NCBI RefSeq assembly: GCF_938015785.1
Contig: NZ_CALLWC010000032.1
Span: forward strand, 1 to 64,000
Reading direction: 5' to 3'
DNA length: 64,000 nt
Source: an uncultured Campylobacter sp.
GTDB taxonomy: Bacteria > Campylobacterota > Campylobacteria > Campylobacterales > Campylobacteraceae
Each line of letters starts with the position of its first letter. Position 1 is the stretch's first letter. Positions 9,591 through 20,263 of the stretch are shown one piece after another. The notes below the pieces were generated by a model that made no database searches, had not been told where the DNA came from, and was given only the letters and a program-made list of their open reading frames with translations. A program made the translations under genes and the position numbers.

Positions 9591-10085
9591 ATGGAAAGCT
9601 TAAAAATTTACGACATTGACGCAGAGGCTTTGGCGCGCGATAAATACGCCGTGATAAAAACCGAAAAGGGCGATATGAAGCTGGAGCTTTTCGCAGATGA
9701 AGCCCCGCAGGCGGTTACGAATTTCGCTAGCCTCGCGCGCAGCGGGTTTTACAAGGGGTTAAATTTTCACCGCGTAATTCCAAATTTCGTAATCCAAGGC
9801 GGCTGCCCACGCGGCACCGGTACAGGAGGTCCCGGCTGGCGCATAAAGTGCGAATGCGACCGCCAAAAGCACAAGCACGTGCGCGGCGCGCTATCGATGG
9901 CGCACGCAGGGCGTGATACGGGCGGTAGTCAGTTTTTCGTCTGCCACAGCGCGCAGCCGCACCTAGACGGCGTGCACACGGTGTTCGGAGAAATCGTGGA
10001 TCAGCCCAGCCTAGCGGTTTTAGACGCGATCAGACAGGGCGATAAGATCATCGATATCGAGATTAAAGAGAGCCTACAATCGTGA
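9591..10085 (+). CDS. ppiB: Cyclophilin-type peptidyl-prolyl cis-trans isomerase
   Basis: A 164-residue cytoplasmic cyclophilin with no signal peptide. Signature segments are [39 protein letters not shown] and [12 protein letters not shown], which hold the catalytic arginine, the Gln of IQGG and the His of LDG-HTVFG. It catalyses proline isomerisation in folding proteins. It begins nine bases after yebC with GGAGAAAAAA before the ATG, so the two are cotranscribed. Confidence 0.93.
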   Translation: MESLKIYDIDAEALARDKYAVIKTEKGDMKLELFADEAPQAVTNFASLARSGFYKGLNFHRVIPNFVIQGGCPRGTGTGGPGWRIKCECDRQKHKHVRGALSMAHAGRDTGGSQFFVCHSAQPHLDGVHTVFGEIVDQPSLAVLDAIRQGDKIIDIEIKESLQS

Positions 10086-10113
10086 TTAAATTTAAACCGC
10101 GGGGCGTTCGTCC

Positions 10114-10488
10114 GTGATAAAGATCGGCACGGACATAACCGCGGTGCGCAGGATCTCGGCGCTGCGCGCAAAATACGGCGTGAAATTTATAAAGCGCATT
10201 TTGAAAAAATCCGAGCGCTCCTCAGCACTGCGCGACGAAAGTATCGCGGGCATCTATGCCGCCAAAGAGGCGCTTAGCAAGGCGCTAGGTACCGGCATCG
10301 GCGCGGAATTCGGCTTTAAAGACGCTAAAATTTACAAAGACGCCCTGGGCGCGCCGCATTTAAAAATCCGTAAAAAAATCCGTAAAAAATTTCATATCAA
10401 ATCCGCAAGCCTTAGCATCACGCACGACGCAAACGTCGCAATCGCCGTAGTCGCACTGGTGTTAAAAAAATCCAAAAAACGAGCCTAA
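10114..10488 (+). CDS. acpS: Holo-[acyl-carrier-protein] synthase
   Basis: A 124-residue AcpS-type phosphopantetheinyl transferase, started at a GTG (10114). The magnesium/CoA site motifs are GTDITAVRRI near the N-terminus and GIYAAKEALSKALGTGIG. The C-terminal SASLSITHDANVAIAVVAL is the usual closing strand. It moves 4'-phosphopantetheine from CoA to the acyl carrier protein for fatty-acid synthesis. The gene follows ppiB by 28 bases. The lysine-rich repeat KIRKKIRKKFHIK is a small duplication (AAAATCCGTA twice in tandem). Confidence 0.93.
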   Translation: MIKIGTDITAVRRISALRAKYGVKFIKRILKKSERSSALRDESIAGIYAAKEALSKALGTGIGAEFGFKDAKIYKDALGAPHLKIRKKIRKKFHIKSASLSITHDANVAIAVVALVLKKSKKRA

Positions 10489-11548
10489 AATTTTATCGCT
10501 TTTTTCTTGAGTGCGGGATTTTTAAATTTTAAAATCTCGCCCGGGTTGCGCGTCCTAGGAATTTTATCGCGCAATCGCGCAAGCAAAAACCTTGCGTAAA
10601 TTTTGCACGGCAGAATTTCGAAATTTCATTGCGCCGCAGAATTTTGATTTAAATTTGAGGCACGGAATTTTATAGCGTCACGATACGCGACGGTGCAACT
10701 CAAAAGGTAGAATTTCAACCTGAATTTTAGAAGCAGAAAGATAGATTTTCGGTTTAAAATTTGCTGCGAAATCGCGCTCTAAAATTTAAAGTAGACGCAA
10801 AGCCGCTTTCGTCCGACGCACGTATCATCAAGGATTAAGCGAAAGTTCATGGGCCGACCGAACATACATCGCTGCGGCGGCATCTGTTCGTCGCACCCAT
10901 CTCAAGCAAGAGCTTTTATGCCGTACTTATGTCGAATACCGCAGATAGCGCGGCGTTCTCTTTTGCTATGTACGAAAAAACGAAGGCGAGCTTGCGTAGC
11001 TACATTTACCGCTCAGTCTGGCGCTAGCTTGAGCGACATAGATAGGCGGCATACACAGAAGCGAGCGATTAAAATTTACACGAAGAAATTTAAAGATGAA
11101 ATTCCGCGGGCTGCAAATTTAGCGCTAAATTTTTAAAATTTCACGGCGGCGTAAATTTTAAAATTTCATGCAGGGCGGATTTAAATTTTAAGCCGCGAGC
11201 TCACAGGGCTAAATTTAGCCGCCAAGAAGTTTGCAAGTCTCTGCAAAAAGAAATTTTATCGCGGCGCGACGCCGCAAAATTTTCAATTGCTCGTATTTGG
11301 GCGGCGGGCTTATGCGGCTTACGTTTTCGCGCGAGGTATAAATTTCCAATCGTCTATATTTTAGCCGCCTTAAGACTGCATCCAAAGCCGCCCCATATTT
11401 AGAGCCGCGTAAATTTTAATCGCCCGCGCCAAGATACGATTAAATTTAAAACGCAAAGTGCACTCATAGCGCCGGCTTACGTCAAAACGCCTAAAACTAC
11501 GACTAAAATTCCAAGCCGCGACCGAATTCCCGCGCAACGAAAGGCGGA
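10489..11548. other. Gene-free gap of about 1.06 kb
   Basis: Convergent region between acpS and the DAHP synthase gene. It is made of RAATTY words with GC-richer spacers, very like the coding inserts elsewhere. A 95-codon plus-strand frame at 10849-11136 has no ribosome site or recognisable domain and is not called. Confidence 0.55.
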
Positions 11549-11561
11549 CTACTCCGCCTTT
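11540..11561 (-). terminator. Hairpin overlapping the DAHP synthase stop codon
   Basis: AAGGCGGA and TCCGCCTT flank a 4-base loop, a perfect 8-bp stem that includes the TAG stop (11549-11551). On the minus strand it is followed by TTTCG, a short T-run. It probably ends transcription of the DAHP synthase gene. Confidence 0.6.
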
Positions 11562-12892
11562 TTTAGATTATCGGCGAGCAAAAACGCAAGCTCTAGCGCC
11601 TGATCTGCGTTTAGGCGCGGATCGCACTGCGTTTCGTAGCGCTGCTTTAGCGTCTCTTGCGTCACGTTAAATGAGCCGCCCGTGCACTCGGTGACGTTTT
11701 GACCGGTCATCTCAAGGTGAATGCCGCCCGCGTGCGTGCCCTCCGCAGCGTGGATCTCAAAAAAGCTCTGAACTTCGCTTAAAATTTTAGAAAACTCGCG
11801 CGTTTTGTAGCCGTTGGCGGTCTTGACGGTGTTGCCGTGCATCGGATCGATGCTGTACAGGATCGCCCTGCCCTCGCGCTTTAGCTCGCGCAAAATTTGC
11901 GGCAGCCGCGCGCCGATCTTATCCGCGCCCATGCGGATGATGACGTTTAGCCTGCCCGCTTCGTTTTGCGGATTGAGTTTGTCGCAAAGGCGCAAAATTT
12001 CATCCGCAGTGCCGCTTGGGCCGATCTTGACGCCGAGAGGGTTTTTGATACCGCTTAAAAAATGCACGTGCGCATCGTCCGCGCCGCGCGTGCGCTCGCC
12101 GATCCAAAGCATGTGCGCCGAGCAGTCGTACCAATCGCCGCTGGTACTGTCGATGCGCGTCAGGCACTCCTCGTAGTGCAGCAGCAGCGCCTCGTGCGAG
12201 GTGTAAAGCACCGTCTCGGCAAGGCTCGGAGAATTTGCGGCGCTCAGTCCGCACGCCTCCATAAATTTTAGCGTGCGCGAAATTTCATCGCTGAGCTCGT
12301 TAAATTTAGCCTCCAGCTCACCTTTTTTCAAAAAGCCCAAATTCCACTTATGCACCTCGTGCAGGTTCGCGAGACCGCCGCGAGAAAAGGCGCGCAGCAA
12401 ATTCAGCGTCGAAGCGCTTTGATGATACGCCTCGATCATGCGGGCAGGATCTGGCTTGCGCGCCGCTTCGCTAAACTCAAAGCCGTTGATTATGTCGCCG
12501 CGGTAGCTAGGCAGACTCACGCCGCCCGCCTCCTCAAAGTCGCTGCTGCGCGGCTTTGCGAACTGCCCTGCGATGCGACCTACCTTGACGACGGGGCAGC
12601 CCGCCGCGAAGGTAAGAATAATCGCCATTTGAAGCATTACCTTAAACATATCGCGGATATTATTTGCGCTAAAATCATTAAAGCTCTCCGCGCAATCGCC
12701 GCCTTGAAGCAAAAACGACTTGCCCTCGCTGGCGCGCGCAAGCTCGGCCTTTAGGTTGCGAACCTCGCCCGCGAAAATTAACGGCGGCAGCTTGTAAAGG
12801 CGATCTTTAGCGGCCTGCACCGCACTTTCATCCTGATAAATCGGCTGCTGTAAAATTTTATAATCTTTCCACGACGTCCTACTCCAGCTCAT
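11549..12892 (-). CDS. aroF: 3-deoxy-7-phosphoheptulonate synthase, class II (DAHP synthase)
   Basis: A 447-residue type II (plant/AroAII-like) DAHP synthase. Visible motifs are the early [10 protein letters not shown], the [14 protein letters not shown] substrate-binding stretch, DPMHGNTVK and the metal-site glutamate/cysteine region ECTGG. It condenses phosphoenolpyruvate and erythrose 4-phosphate, the entry reaction of the shikimate pathway. It is unrelated in sequence to E. coli AroFGH; type II enzymes are the usual form in Campylobacter and Helicobacter. It is monocistronic, divergent from rarD. The gene symbol follows Campylobacter naming. Confidence 0.93.
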   Translation of the reverse strand: MSWSRTSWKDYKILQQPIYQDESAVQAAKDRLYKLPPLIFAGEVRNLKAELARASEGKSFLLQGGDCAESFNDFSANNIRDMFKVMLQMAIILTFAAGCPVVKVGRIAGQFAKPRSSDFEEAGGVSLPSYRGDIINGFEFSEAARKPDPARMIEAYHQSASTLNLLRAFSRGGLANLHEVHKWNLGFLKKGELEAKFNELSDEISRTLKFMEACGLSAANSPSLAETVLYTSHEALLLHYEECLTRIDSTSGDWYDCSAHMLWIGERTRGADDAHVHFLSGIKNPLGVKIGPSGTADEILRLCDKLNPQNEAGRLNVIIRMGADKIGARLPQILRELKREGRAILYSIDPMHGNTVKTANGYKTREFSKILSEVQSFFEIHAAEGTHAGGIHLEMTGQNVTECTGGSFNVTQETLKQRYETQCDPRLNADQALELAFLLADNLKKAE

Positions 12893-12996
12893 AGCCCCTC
12901 CTAGGTTTTGTAAAATTTCGCGATTATACCCAAATAAGCTTTTATTAACCCAAAAAATCTTAAAATAGCGCCTTTAGGCAATTTGGAAGGAATTTT

Positions 12997-13869
12997 ATGG
13001 AAGAAAACCGCACTAAAGGGCTAATGCTTGCTCTCGCTACCTTTGTTATGTGGGGCGTTTTTCCGATATTTTTCAAGCTCATAAAGGACGTGGATGCGGT
13101 GCAAATTTTAGCGCATCGCGTCGTTTGGTCCTTCCTGCTGCTGCTCGTTTTTCTCTGCTTTGCGCACCGCTTAAAAAATGTCGTGCGACTTCTTAGCACC
13201 CCCCAAATCGCTCTCACGCTGCTTTGTACGGGACTACTTATCAGCACGAACTGGGGTATTTATATCTATGCGGTAAATTCCGATCAAATTTTAGCCACCA
13301 GCCTCGGATATTTTATAAATCCGCTATTTTCGGTGCTTTTGGGCGCTTTGTTTCTGCGCGAGCGGCTAAGCGCGGCGGCGAAATTTTCCCTGCTGCTAGC
13401 CTTTGCGGCGATCGGCGTGCAAATTTACGCGCTGGGTAGGCTGCCGATAATCTCGCTCGTGCTGCCGCTTAGCTTTGCATTTTACGGCCTCATTCGCAAA
13501 AAAGTAAAAGTGCCTAGCTTTGAGGGGCTGTTTTGCGAGACGACGCTGATGCTGCTGCCCGCGCTTGCATTTCTGATCTACTGCGCGCTGAAAGGAAGCG
13601 GCGCCTTTGGCTTTAACGTAAGCGGCGCGCTGCTGTTTGCAAGCGGACTGATTACGATTTTGCCGCTGCTTACCTTCGCCGTAAGCACGCAGTATCTGCC
13701 GCTATCTACGATCGGCTTTATGCAATACATCAGCCCGTCGCTAAGCATGCTGATCGCGGTATTTATCTACGGCGAGGAGCTTGAGACTTATAAAATTTTA
13801 AGCTTTTCGCTAATTTGGTTCGGGCTCGCGGTCGTGGGCTTGGACGGCTTAAGGAGAAAAAATGGCTAA
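12997..13869 (+). CDS. rarD: RarD-type EamA/DMT family transporter
   Basis: A 290-residue inner-membrane protein with about ten hydrophobic segments. The N-terminal KGLMLALATFVMWGVFPIFF, HRVVWSF and NWGIYIYAVNSDQILATSLG stretches are typical of the RarD branch of the drug/metabolite transporter superfamily. The substrate is unknown. The ATG is preceded by GGAAGGAATTTT. The last codons overlap the next gene by eight bases, indicating translational coupling to the small membrane-anchored protein downstream. Confidence 0.88.
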   Translation: MEENRTKGLMLALATFVMWGVFPIFFKLIKDVDAVQILAHRVVWSFLLLLVFLCFAHRLKNVVRLLSTPQIALTLLCTGLLISTNWGIYIYAVNSDQILATSLGYFINPLFSVLLGALFLRERLSAAAKFSLLLAFAAIGVQIYALGRLPIISLVLPLSFAFYGLIRKKVKVPSFEGLFCETTLMLLPALAFLIYCALKGSGAFGFNVSGALLFASGLITILPLLTFAVSTQYLPLSTIGFMQYISPSLSMLIAVFIYGEELETYKILSFSLIWFGLAVVGLDGLRRKNG

Positions 13870-14272
13870 TTTCGCTTTGATGTTCGCAGTCGCCCTTGCG
13901 GTGGGCGCGCTCGTGTATTTTCAGGTCCAAAAGGCTTCCGCGCGCGCAGATGCCGCAGACCCCGAGCTTAACTCGCAAAGATATATGAAATTTTGCGATA
14001 TTTTAGAGGATAAACTGCAAGATTTAAAGCGGCTAGAGCTGCACGACGAAAGCGCTCGCGAGAGCTATCTAGACGAGCTTGAGGCTCTTAGCAAGGAGCT
14101 AGTTTATATCAAAACGATGCATCAAAGCAACCTAAACCCTGCCGTGTGGGAGGGCAAGCTATTTGAGTTTCTAAGTAAAACGGACGCGCTCATTGAAAAA
14201 TACGCCGCTAGCTCAGAGCGCTCGCTACAAGACTGGCGCAAGCAGCTGGAGATAGAATTTAAGAATTTGTAG
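13862..14272 (+). CDS. Membrane-anchored hypothetical protein, 136 aa
   Basis: The gene overlaps the end of rarD by eight bases, so it is probably cotranslated. The protein begins with one transmembrane segment (NFALMFAVALAVGALVYFQV, about residues 3-22). A charged, helical, probably coiled-coil domain follows (ILEDKLQDLKRLELHDE, YLDELEALSKELVYI). I do not recognise a family. A single-pass scaffold or accessory protein is plausible but no function can be assigned. Confidence 0.7.
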   Translation: MANFALMFAVALAVGALVYFQVQKASARADAADPELNSQRYMKFCDILEDKLQDLKRLELHDESARESYLDELEALSKELVYIKTMHQSNLNPAVWEGKLFEFLSKTDALIEKYAASSERSLQDWRKQLEIEFKNL

Positions 14273-14544
14273 CGCGAAATTTTAAGCGGCGAATTTCGCG
14301 GGTGTCTATATCGGTAGAATTTTAACGCCTAAATTTATATAATTTAACGCGCCGCAACTCTCGGAATTTTTAAAATTTACATGCGTGCCGGAATTTTGCA
14401 AACCGCTTGCGTCATGGCGACAAAATTCGATGCGTTTTACAAAGCAAAACGACGCAAATTTTAAATCGGCGTAATTTATAGAATTTTGCAAGATACATAG
14501 CAGCTGCGAAGCCGATAATCGCGTCTGTAAATTTTATATAGAAT

Positions 14545-15981
14545 TTACTCATTGGCAGACGCGGTATCTGCAGTCTTGGATCCCGCTTGCTCTAGCTGCT
14601 TAGACGCATCGCGCCTTAAAATTTTATCGTATTCCTCCACCTTTATCACCTTGCCTTTATACTCTATTTTAAGATAATATTCCAATTTTTCTAACTGCAA
14701 ATATCTAAAAAATTTATCCAAATCAAAGCCGCTTGCACCCTTAGGCTCATCGCCACAGAGCGAGGAATAGCGCTTTATAAGCGTATCGTAGATACCAAGT
14801 AGCGCTGTATTTGGCGTTACCGAGCCGCATCTATTAAGATCGGGCAGCGAGCCTTTGTTAAGCTTGATTACATCATTTTCCGAATACTTTGAGCGCTCCG
14901 TCATCATATATCTAAGCAGCTCATACCTAGAGCTGTTTAATAAAGTCCAATCTAAAATAATCTCATCGTAACAATAATTATCCATATGCTCTAGGTATAT
15001 TTTCTTATACTTCCTCAACGTATCCAAATCCTTACGGCAGTCATCGTATTTTTTTTGAATACGCTCATCGTCCGGAAGTCCTGCTAAATCGTATTTAAGC
15101 AGCAAATTTAGCATACTTGCGTCATATCGTTGCGGCAGCATCTGATAGATGGAGCAGTTCAGCTGCCGCTTATCTTTGCGGTGTTTGAGTGTAAAAGCAA
15201 TACAATTATCGTCCGTCCAAGCCGTAATCTCAGGTCTTACGCCGCTGCTAAGCATAAGCTCCGTCATCTGCAAAAATCCGCCTGCTACGGCGTAATAGAG
15301 TGGATCGGATACCGCACTAGTACCTTCGCTTTTAGGCGTTATGGAATATGTCTTTACCTGTGCGTCGCTAGTAACAACCAAATAGGAGTCACCGTATCTA
15401 GGGTATGTAAGCCACGGACGAACATATTTAACGCTAGAAAAGCTAGCTCCGTGCTTAAGTAGAACTTCCACGACGGCGGTAGAGTTATTTTCGATAGCAT
15501 AGCTTAGCGCCGAATGAGAAAAATCGTCCGTGCGGTTGATATCCGCTCCGTGATAGATCAGCTCCTCGGTGGTGTTTGCATCGTTGTAAAAGCTAGAATA
15601 CATTATCGCCGTTATGCCAAAATGCAGCGGATTGCCCGCAGTGATGCGCTGCTCTCGCATAAATGCCAAAATACGCGCAGTGTCCTTGGAGCGCAAAAGC
15701 TTGCAGAAATACTCCATTCGCTCATCGCCATGCACTACGCACTCGTCCAAATCTAACTCGGCGCCCAGCCTTTCGTGCCAGTACCTCGCTCGTGCAGCGC
15801 GATCCTCGTCCGTTAGCGGCCGATTGGAGGAATTGCCGGAGGTCGCGATGCGGCTTGCCGTGGAATTTTGCGCGGGCTGAGTTTTGGACCTATCCATAAA
15901 CGCACTGCCTGCGATCAGACAAAATACGCCCGCCGTAACAACCAAGCACGCTATGATGAGCTTGGATTTTATCTCTTTCAA
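14545..15981 (-). CDS. Membrane-anchored ankyrin-repeat protein
   Basis: The best start is a TTG at 15979-15981 preceded by GGAGG five bases away, giving 478 residues. The same frame stays open 44 codons further up to 16113, but without a ribosome site. The N-terminus LKEIKSKLIIACLVVTAGVF is one signal anchor, then a Ser/Asn-rich linker. Ankyrin repeats follow: GITAIMYSSFYNDANTTEEL, FSHSALSYAIENNSTAVVEV and DPLYYAVAGGFLQMTELML. The C-terminal third is Tyr/Leu/Asp-rich without obvious repeats. It probably faces the periplasm. It resembles the ankyrin protein at 4690-5922 only in architecture. Function unknown. Confidence 0.72.
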   Translation of the reverse strand: MKEIKSKLIIACLVVTAGVFCLIAGSAFMDRSKTQPAQNSTASRIATSGNSSNRPLTDEDRAARARYWHERLGAELDLDECVVHGDERMEYFCKLLRSKDTARILAFMREQRITAGNPLHFGITAIMYSSFYNDANTTEELIYHGADINRTDDFSHSALSYAIENNSTAVVEVLLKHGASFSSVKYVRPWLTYPRYGDSYLVVTSDAQVKTYSITPKSEGTSAVSDPLYYAVAGGFLQMTELMLSSGVRPEITAWTDDNCIAFTLKHRKDKRQLNCSIYQMLPQRYDASMLNLLLKYDLAGLPDDERIQKKYDDCRKDLDTLRKYKKIYLEHMDNYCYDEIILDWTLLNSSRYELLRYMMTERSKYSENDVIKLNKGSLPDLNRCGSVTPNTALLGIYDTLIKRYSSLCGDEPKGASGFDLDKFFRYLQLEKLEYYLKIEYKGKVIKVEEYDKILRRDASKQLEQAGSKTADTASANE

Positions 15982-16354
15982 AGCAACCTCCGCAAATAAA
16001 ATGACAAATACTACCGAGTGTGAGCTTAGCCGAATATAAACGGGCGGAATTTCACAAGGTAATTTCGCTCGAGCGGAATTCGCAGGGCGAGGTTTAAGAG
16101 AGTTTAGGCGCAAAATTTTGCATACGGAATTTTACCGATAGAATTCCGCGCAGAAATGCCGCAGGTGCAAAAATTTTACTGACGAAATTTATCCCAGCGG
16201 CATGCGGTTAGAATTTCAACAAGCGCTTCTACGCATAAAATTTAGCGCTAAATTTACGCCGTATTTGCACTCAGTATTGCTACGAAATTTAGTGGCGGCT
16301 ACCATAAAATATTGAAATTTTAGTTTTAAATTTACCGCCCCTTCGCATATCCTC
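15982..16354. other. Gap with a dense RAATTY array
   Basis: About 370 bases between the ankyrin gene and the membrane-protein gene. GCGGAATTT/GGAATTTTAC/AAAATTTTGC units separated by 8-20-base spacers make it look just like the arrays inside trmA and priA, although it is non-coding. Confidence 0.6.
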
Positions 16355-17329
16355 CTAGATAAAAACCGTATAGTCTTTTTTAATATAGTCTATATTTATA
16401 TTTTTCTGCAAAAAGTACTTTCTAACTTCGTCATAAATTTCACTGCTATACAAATAAATCAAATAGTAGTGTGCCGCTATGGCAACGGCATTGTATAGAT
16501 ACTTACCATATCCAGGTCTGGCGACTTTTATAAACGGGAAAATTTTAAATCCTTTTAAAGAACGGTTAATATAGAAATAGACGATTAGTTTTAGAAGCAT
16601 ATTGATTATATACATAAAAATTAGCGCTACCAAGAAAAGACCCAGAGAACCGACACATAATACAACTAGCACAATAAAAGATGAGGTGCGAAAATTTTCA
16701 GTTGAAAAATTTCTACGCAATACTTCCTCTTCCACTTTGCACTGCCTTTTAACGACCCCTTTATCTAAAAATTCTATGTATTGATCGGTAAATCTTATTT
16801 CGCGTTTATTGCGTATTGCGGTAAAGATATAAGTAATAACGGCGATTAGTAATAGCGCCATGCAGGACAGCAAATATTCGTAAGTATTGATATATCCGAA
16901 GTCTATAATATCTCGAATAAGAAGTAGCGGCAGACCCGATACCGGAAGAATTATAAAAAGCCGCGCATAAACAAAAAATTTTTCATAATTTTTGATGATT
17001 ATCGGCTCTTTGTCGTAATCTCTAGCCTTAGAATTTTTAAATAAAATAGCATTGTCTGGATCTAAATTTTGAAATTTTCTACCGCGCTCTGCGTTTAAAT
17101 TTAGACCGTCTAAATTTCGATCATTAGAATTTAAAGTTTTAGAATCTGTATTGTTTAAATCCGAGGCATCGAAATTTAAAACATTTAAATTTGAGTTAAC
17201 GGATTTTGAGGTATTAAAATTTTCGCCATCGAAATTTTGAGCACTAAAATCTTCCTGCGAGCCTTGCTCTAAATTTTGACGCCGCTCATTTAGAATTTTC
17301 TTTAGCTCTTTGAGCCTTGCTTCGTTCAT
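16355..17329 (-). CDS. Hypothetical membrane protein with an Asn-rich RAATTY-encoded head
   Basis: 324 residues. Residues about 20-85 are low-complexity Asn/Asp/Leu/Phe (NFDGENFNTSKSVNSNLN, NSNDRNLDGLNLN), encoded by AAATTT/GAATTT words. Then comes a conserved-looking DYDKEPIIIKNYEKFFVYAR, two pairs of transmembrane segments (PVSGLPLLLIRDI, LLSCMALLLIAVITYIF, SSFIVLVVLCVGSLGLFLVA, LIFMYIINMLLKLIVYF) and a soluble tail. The DYD-x3-PIII-x2-Y pattern followed by membrane segments and a tail also occurs in the protein at 45942-46853, so the two look like distant paralogs. No family recognised. The DNA is more AT-rich than its neighbours. Confidence 0.65.
   Translation of the reverse strand: MNEARLKELKKILNERRQNLEQGSQEDFSAQNFDGENFNTSKSVNSNLNVLNFDASDLNNTDSKTLNSNDRNLDGLNLNAERGRKFQNLDPDNAILFKNSKARDYDKEPIIIKNYEKFFVYARLFIILPVSGLPLLLIRDIIDFGYINTYEYLLSCMALLLIAVITYIFTAIRNKREIRFTDQYIEFLDKGVVKRQCKVEEEVLRRNFSTENFRTSSFIVLVVLCVGSLGLFLVALIFMYIINMLLKLIVYFYINRSLKGFKIFPFIKVARPGYGKYLYNAVAIAAHYYLIYLYSSEIYDEVRKYFLQKNINIDYIKKDYTVFI
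17040..17275. repeat. RAATTY array encoding the head of the 16355-17329 protein
   Basis: About ten or eleven AAATTT/GAATTT words in under 240 bases by eye, spaced 12-30 bases, mostly read as Asn-Leu/Asn-Phe. It sits at the N-terminus before the first membrane segment, where extra residues would be tolerated. Confidence 0.65.
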
Positions 17330-17474
17330 CCTTATCCCTCGCCTGCGATCTTAAGCGATCATATTTTACTTCTTTATACCTTGGGATAGTATTAAATTTA
17401 AGGCTACCTTGCTTGCCAGACTCAAGCATTTTTGAAATTTATTTGTTGAGTAAAATTTAGTGAGATAAAGAGAT

Positions 17475-17505
17475 AAATTTAAGCGGGAAGAACCCGCTTA
17501 AATTT
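17475..17505 (-). terminator. Rho-independent-type terminator of frdCAB
   Basis: A perfect 13-bp inverted repeat, AAATTTAAGCGGG ... CCCGCTTAAATTT, with a 5-base loop directly after frdB and touching its stop codon. On the minus strand it closes with a run of T and A. It ends the frdCAB transcript. Confidence 0.8.
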
Positions 17506-18242
17506 TATTTGCCGCAGCCGCATTTGCCCTGAGCGGCAAGCTTGCGGCGGACATAGGCGATTTTGCTTTGAAGCGGGAGATGCTTAGGGCAGTGGTCTTC
17601 GCAGCCTAGCAGCGTCATACAGCCGAATACTCCGTCATCATCGCCGATTAGCTCGTAAAAATCCTCGTCGCTGCGTTTATCCAGCGCATCGATCTGAAAG
17701 CGCGCTATGCGGTTGATGCCGACGGCGCCGATGTAGTCTTTTCGCATTATCGCTACGCCGCATGCAGCTACGCAGATACCGCACTCGATGCAGCGATCCA
17801 GCTCGAAAACCTCCTGCGCGACCTCCGGCTCGACCTTCTCCTCAAGCTTGGAGATATCGGTTTCGTGATCGGTGTGGATCCAGCTCTCTACGCGTTTGCT
17901 CATCGCGTTCATCCAGTTGCCCGTATCAACGCTGAGGTCTTTTAGCAACTTAAAAAATGGAAGTGGCATAAGCTCGATCACGCCGTCCGGATAATCCTTA
18001 GTAAGCGTGCGGCACGCAAGCTGCGGCTTACCGTTTACGAGCATACCGCAGCTACCGCAGATACCCGCGCGACAAACGAAGTCGAAGCTTAGCTCGGGAT
18101 CAAATTTCTCACGAATCACGTTAAGCGCGATAAACAACGTCATGCCGTCGGTCTCTTCGATCTCATAAGTAACGAAGTGCGGCTTTGAAATTTTGCTTAA
18201 CGGATTGTACTTAAATGCCTTTATTGTTATTTTTCTACTCAT
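17505..18242 (-). CDS. frdB: Fumarate reductase iron-sulfur subunit
   Basis: A 245-residue electron-transfer subunit. The plant-type [2Fe-2S] ligands are C57, C62, C65 ([10 protein letters not shown]) and C77. The [4Fe-4S]/[3Fe-4S] ligands are C151, C154, C157, C161 ([12 protein letters not shown]) and C208, C214, C218 ([12 protein letters not shown]). It passes electrons from the FrdC hemes to the FrdA flavin. It overlaps the end of frdA by eight bases. The C-terminal tail KCGCGK carries two further cysteines that are not canonical ligands. Confidence 0.96.
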   Translation of the reverse strand: MSRKITIKAFKYNPLSKISKPHFVTYEIEETDGMTLFIALNVIREKFDPELSFDFVCRAGICGSCGMLVNGKPQLACRTLTKDYPDGVIELMPLPFFKLLKDLSVDTGNWMNAMSKRVESWIHTDHETDISKLEEKVEPEVAQEVFELDRCIECGICVAACGVAIMRKDYIGAVGINRIARFQIDALDKRSDEDFYELIGDDDGVFGCMTLLGCEDHCPKHLPLQSKIAYVRRKLAAQGKCGCGK

Positions 18243-20253
18243 ATCCTATACCTGCTCTTTCATTAGGTGCTTTGTATTTTGGCTGCAATTCATAATGCAT
18301 CAATGCTTCTTGAATTTCATATCTGCCTTTGCCCTCGGCTTGCATTTTCTCGCGAATTTCATCGACCTCTTTTTGGCGCACGGCGCTGTCTGGATGCTCG
18401 ATAATATTGCCTTTGGCGCCGTATCCGCGGAATGCAGGCGGCATCTCCATCTTCATAATATCAAGTGGCTCGTAGCTTAGAGTAGGCATAGTATCGCCCT
18501 CTTTCCAGTTTGCAAGCGTTCGTTTTAGCCAGTTTAGATCGTCGCGTTTCGGATAATCCTCGCGGAAGTGCGCGCCTCGGCTTTCTGTACGATCAAGCGC
18601 ACCCTTGGCGATACAAAGCGCGAGCTTTAGCATCTTCGGTACGCGATAAGCCTCCTCGAGCTCCGGATTTCCGAAAAGCTCTTTATTGCTTACTTTGACA
18701 TCCAAGGACTGCTTATAAAGCTCCTCGAGCTCTTTTACGGCTTTGGCTAATCCCTCACCGGTTCGGAAGATCGCGCAATGCTCCCACATCACGTCTTTCA
18801 TCTTGTTTTTGATCTCGAATACGTTAAATTTACCCTCTTTTTCAAGCAGGCTCTTAATATAATTTTTCTCTTTATCTACGAATTTTTCGATATCGTGCGT
18901 ATTGATATCGACGTCGTGTCCTTGGCAATACTCCGCAAAATACTCGCCCACGATCATTCCCGCGACGACGGTTTCGGCGACGGAATTTCCGCCCAAGCGG
19001 TTAAAGCCGTGCATATCCCAGCACGCAGCCTCGCCGGCGCTGAAAAGTCCAGCTAGCGTTGGACTCTCGCCCGTAGCTTTTGTTTTGATGCCGCCCATCG
19101 AGTAATGCTGCATAGGAAGGATCGGAGCCCAGCCCTTGCCGCGCTTTCTGCCCTGCTCGTCGGTTATTACCTCGGTGTCGGCAGGATCGATACCGTTGAA
19201 AATTTCGCAAATTTCTTGCACGTCACGTAAATTTTTCTCGATATGCTCGCGTCCGAGGATTGATATGTCAAGCCAAACGTGCTCGCCGTAAGGGCTCTTT
19301 ACCCCCTTACCTGCGCGGATATGCTCCATTATGCGGCGACTTACGACGTCGCGGCTAGCAAGCTCCTTTTTCTCAGGCTCATAATCCGGCATAAAGCGGT
19401 AGCCATCCACATCGCGTAAAATTCCGCCGTCGCCGCGGCAACCCTCAGTAAGCAAAATTCCGCTCGGAACGATAGGGGTTGGGTGAAACTGCACCGCTTC
19501 CATATTTCCAAGCTGCGCGACGCCGGTCTCAAGCGCGATAGCAGCACCTATACCCTCGCACACTACGGCATTCGTGGTGTGTTTATACACTCTGCCGTAG
19601 CCGCCGGTAGCGATTAGCGTGCCCTTTGATACGTATGCGATCAGCTCGCCGGTAACCAAATCGCGCACGATTGCGCCGTAGCAGCGGTTGTTTGCGTGAA
19701 TTAGCGCGATCGCTTCTTTTCTATCATGAATATCTACGTTATGCTTTAGCGCTTCGTTTGCAACGGCAAAGAGCATCGTATGTCCCGTAGCATCGGCGGT
19801 ATAGCAGGTTCGCCATTTTTTCGTACCGCCGAAGTCGCGGCTGTGGATAAGTCCGTGAACCTCATCTTTTTCGGTGATCGTGGTTTTTTGAGCGTTGATA
19901 ATAGCGCTTCGCTCGCCTCTAGTAATCCTAGTCCAAGGAACACCCCAGCCCGCAAGCTCGCGGATCGCCTTAGGCGCCGTTTGCGCAAACATCCTAGCGA
20001 CATCCTGATCGCAGCCCCAGTCGCTTCCTTTTACCGTATCGGCAAAGTGCACGTCCTCATTATCGCCCTCGCTCATCTTGGAATTTCCAAGCGATGCCTG
20101 CATGCCACCTTGAGCTGCTGCAGAGTGTGAGCGCTTAACAGGGATCAGACTCAAAACGATGGTGCTAAGCCCCTTCTCGCCGGTAGCGATCGCAGCTCTT
20201 AAGCCCGCCAAACCGCCGCCAATAACTAAAGAATCGCAATATATTACATTCAT
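18235..20253 (-). CDS. frdA: Fumarate reductase flavoprotein subunit
   Basis: A 672-residue FAD subunit of menaquinol:fumarate reductase. Features are the Rossmann motif GGGLAGLRA (12-20), H43 in [12 protein letters not shown] as the covalent FAD attachment, the substrate loop [20 protein letters not shown], and [12 protein letters not shown] with [11 protein letters not shown]. The enzyme reduces fumarate to succinate at the cytoplasmic face during anaerobic respiration and can also run as a succinate dehydrogenase. Gene order C-A-B matches Wolinella and Campylobacter. It starts ten bases after frdC. Confidence 0.97.
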   Translation of the reverse strand: MNVIYCDSLVIGGGLAGLRAAIATGEKGLSTIVLSLIPVKRSHSAAAQGGMQASLGNSKMSEGDNEDVHFADTVKGSDWGCDQDVARMFAQTAPKAIRELAGWGVPWTRITRGERSAIINAQKTTITEKDEVHGLIHSRDFGGTKKWRTCYTADATGHTMLFAVANEALKHNVDIHDRKEAIALIHANNRCYGAIVRDLVTGELIAYVSKGTLIATGGYGRVYKHTTNAVVCEGIGAAIALETGVAQLGNMEAVQFHPTPIVPSGILLTEGCRGDGGILRDVDGYRFMPDYEPEKKELASRDVVSRRIMEHIRAGKGVKSPYGEHVWLDISILGREHIEKNLRDVQEICEIFNGIDPADTEVITDEQGRKRGKGWAPILPMQHYSMGGIKTKATGESPTLAGLFSAGEAACWDMHGFNRLGGNSVAETVVAGMIVGEYFAEYCQGHDVDINTHDIEKFVDKEKNYIKSLLEKEGKFNVFEIKNKMKDVMWEHCAIFRTGEGLAKAVKELEELYKQSLDVKVSNKELFGNPELEEAYRVPKMLKLALCIAKGALDRTESRGAHFREDYPKRDDLNWLKRTLANWKEGDTMPTLSYEPLDIMKMEMPPAFRGYGAKGNIIEHPDSAVRQKEVDEIREKMQAEGKGRYEIQEALMHYELQPKYKAPNERAGIGYE

Positions 20254-20263
20254 CCTAAGCTCC

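Noticed and set aside
10849..11136. A 95-codon plus-strand frame between acpS and the DAHP synthase gene
   Set aside because: No ribosome site, no domain, and composition of a gap; more likely chance.
15982..16113. N-terminal extension of the second ankyrin protein
   Set aside because: No ribosome site; GGAGG five bases before the TTG at 15981 sets the start.
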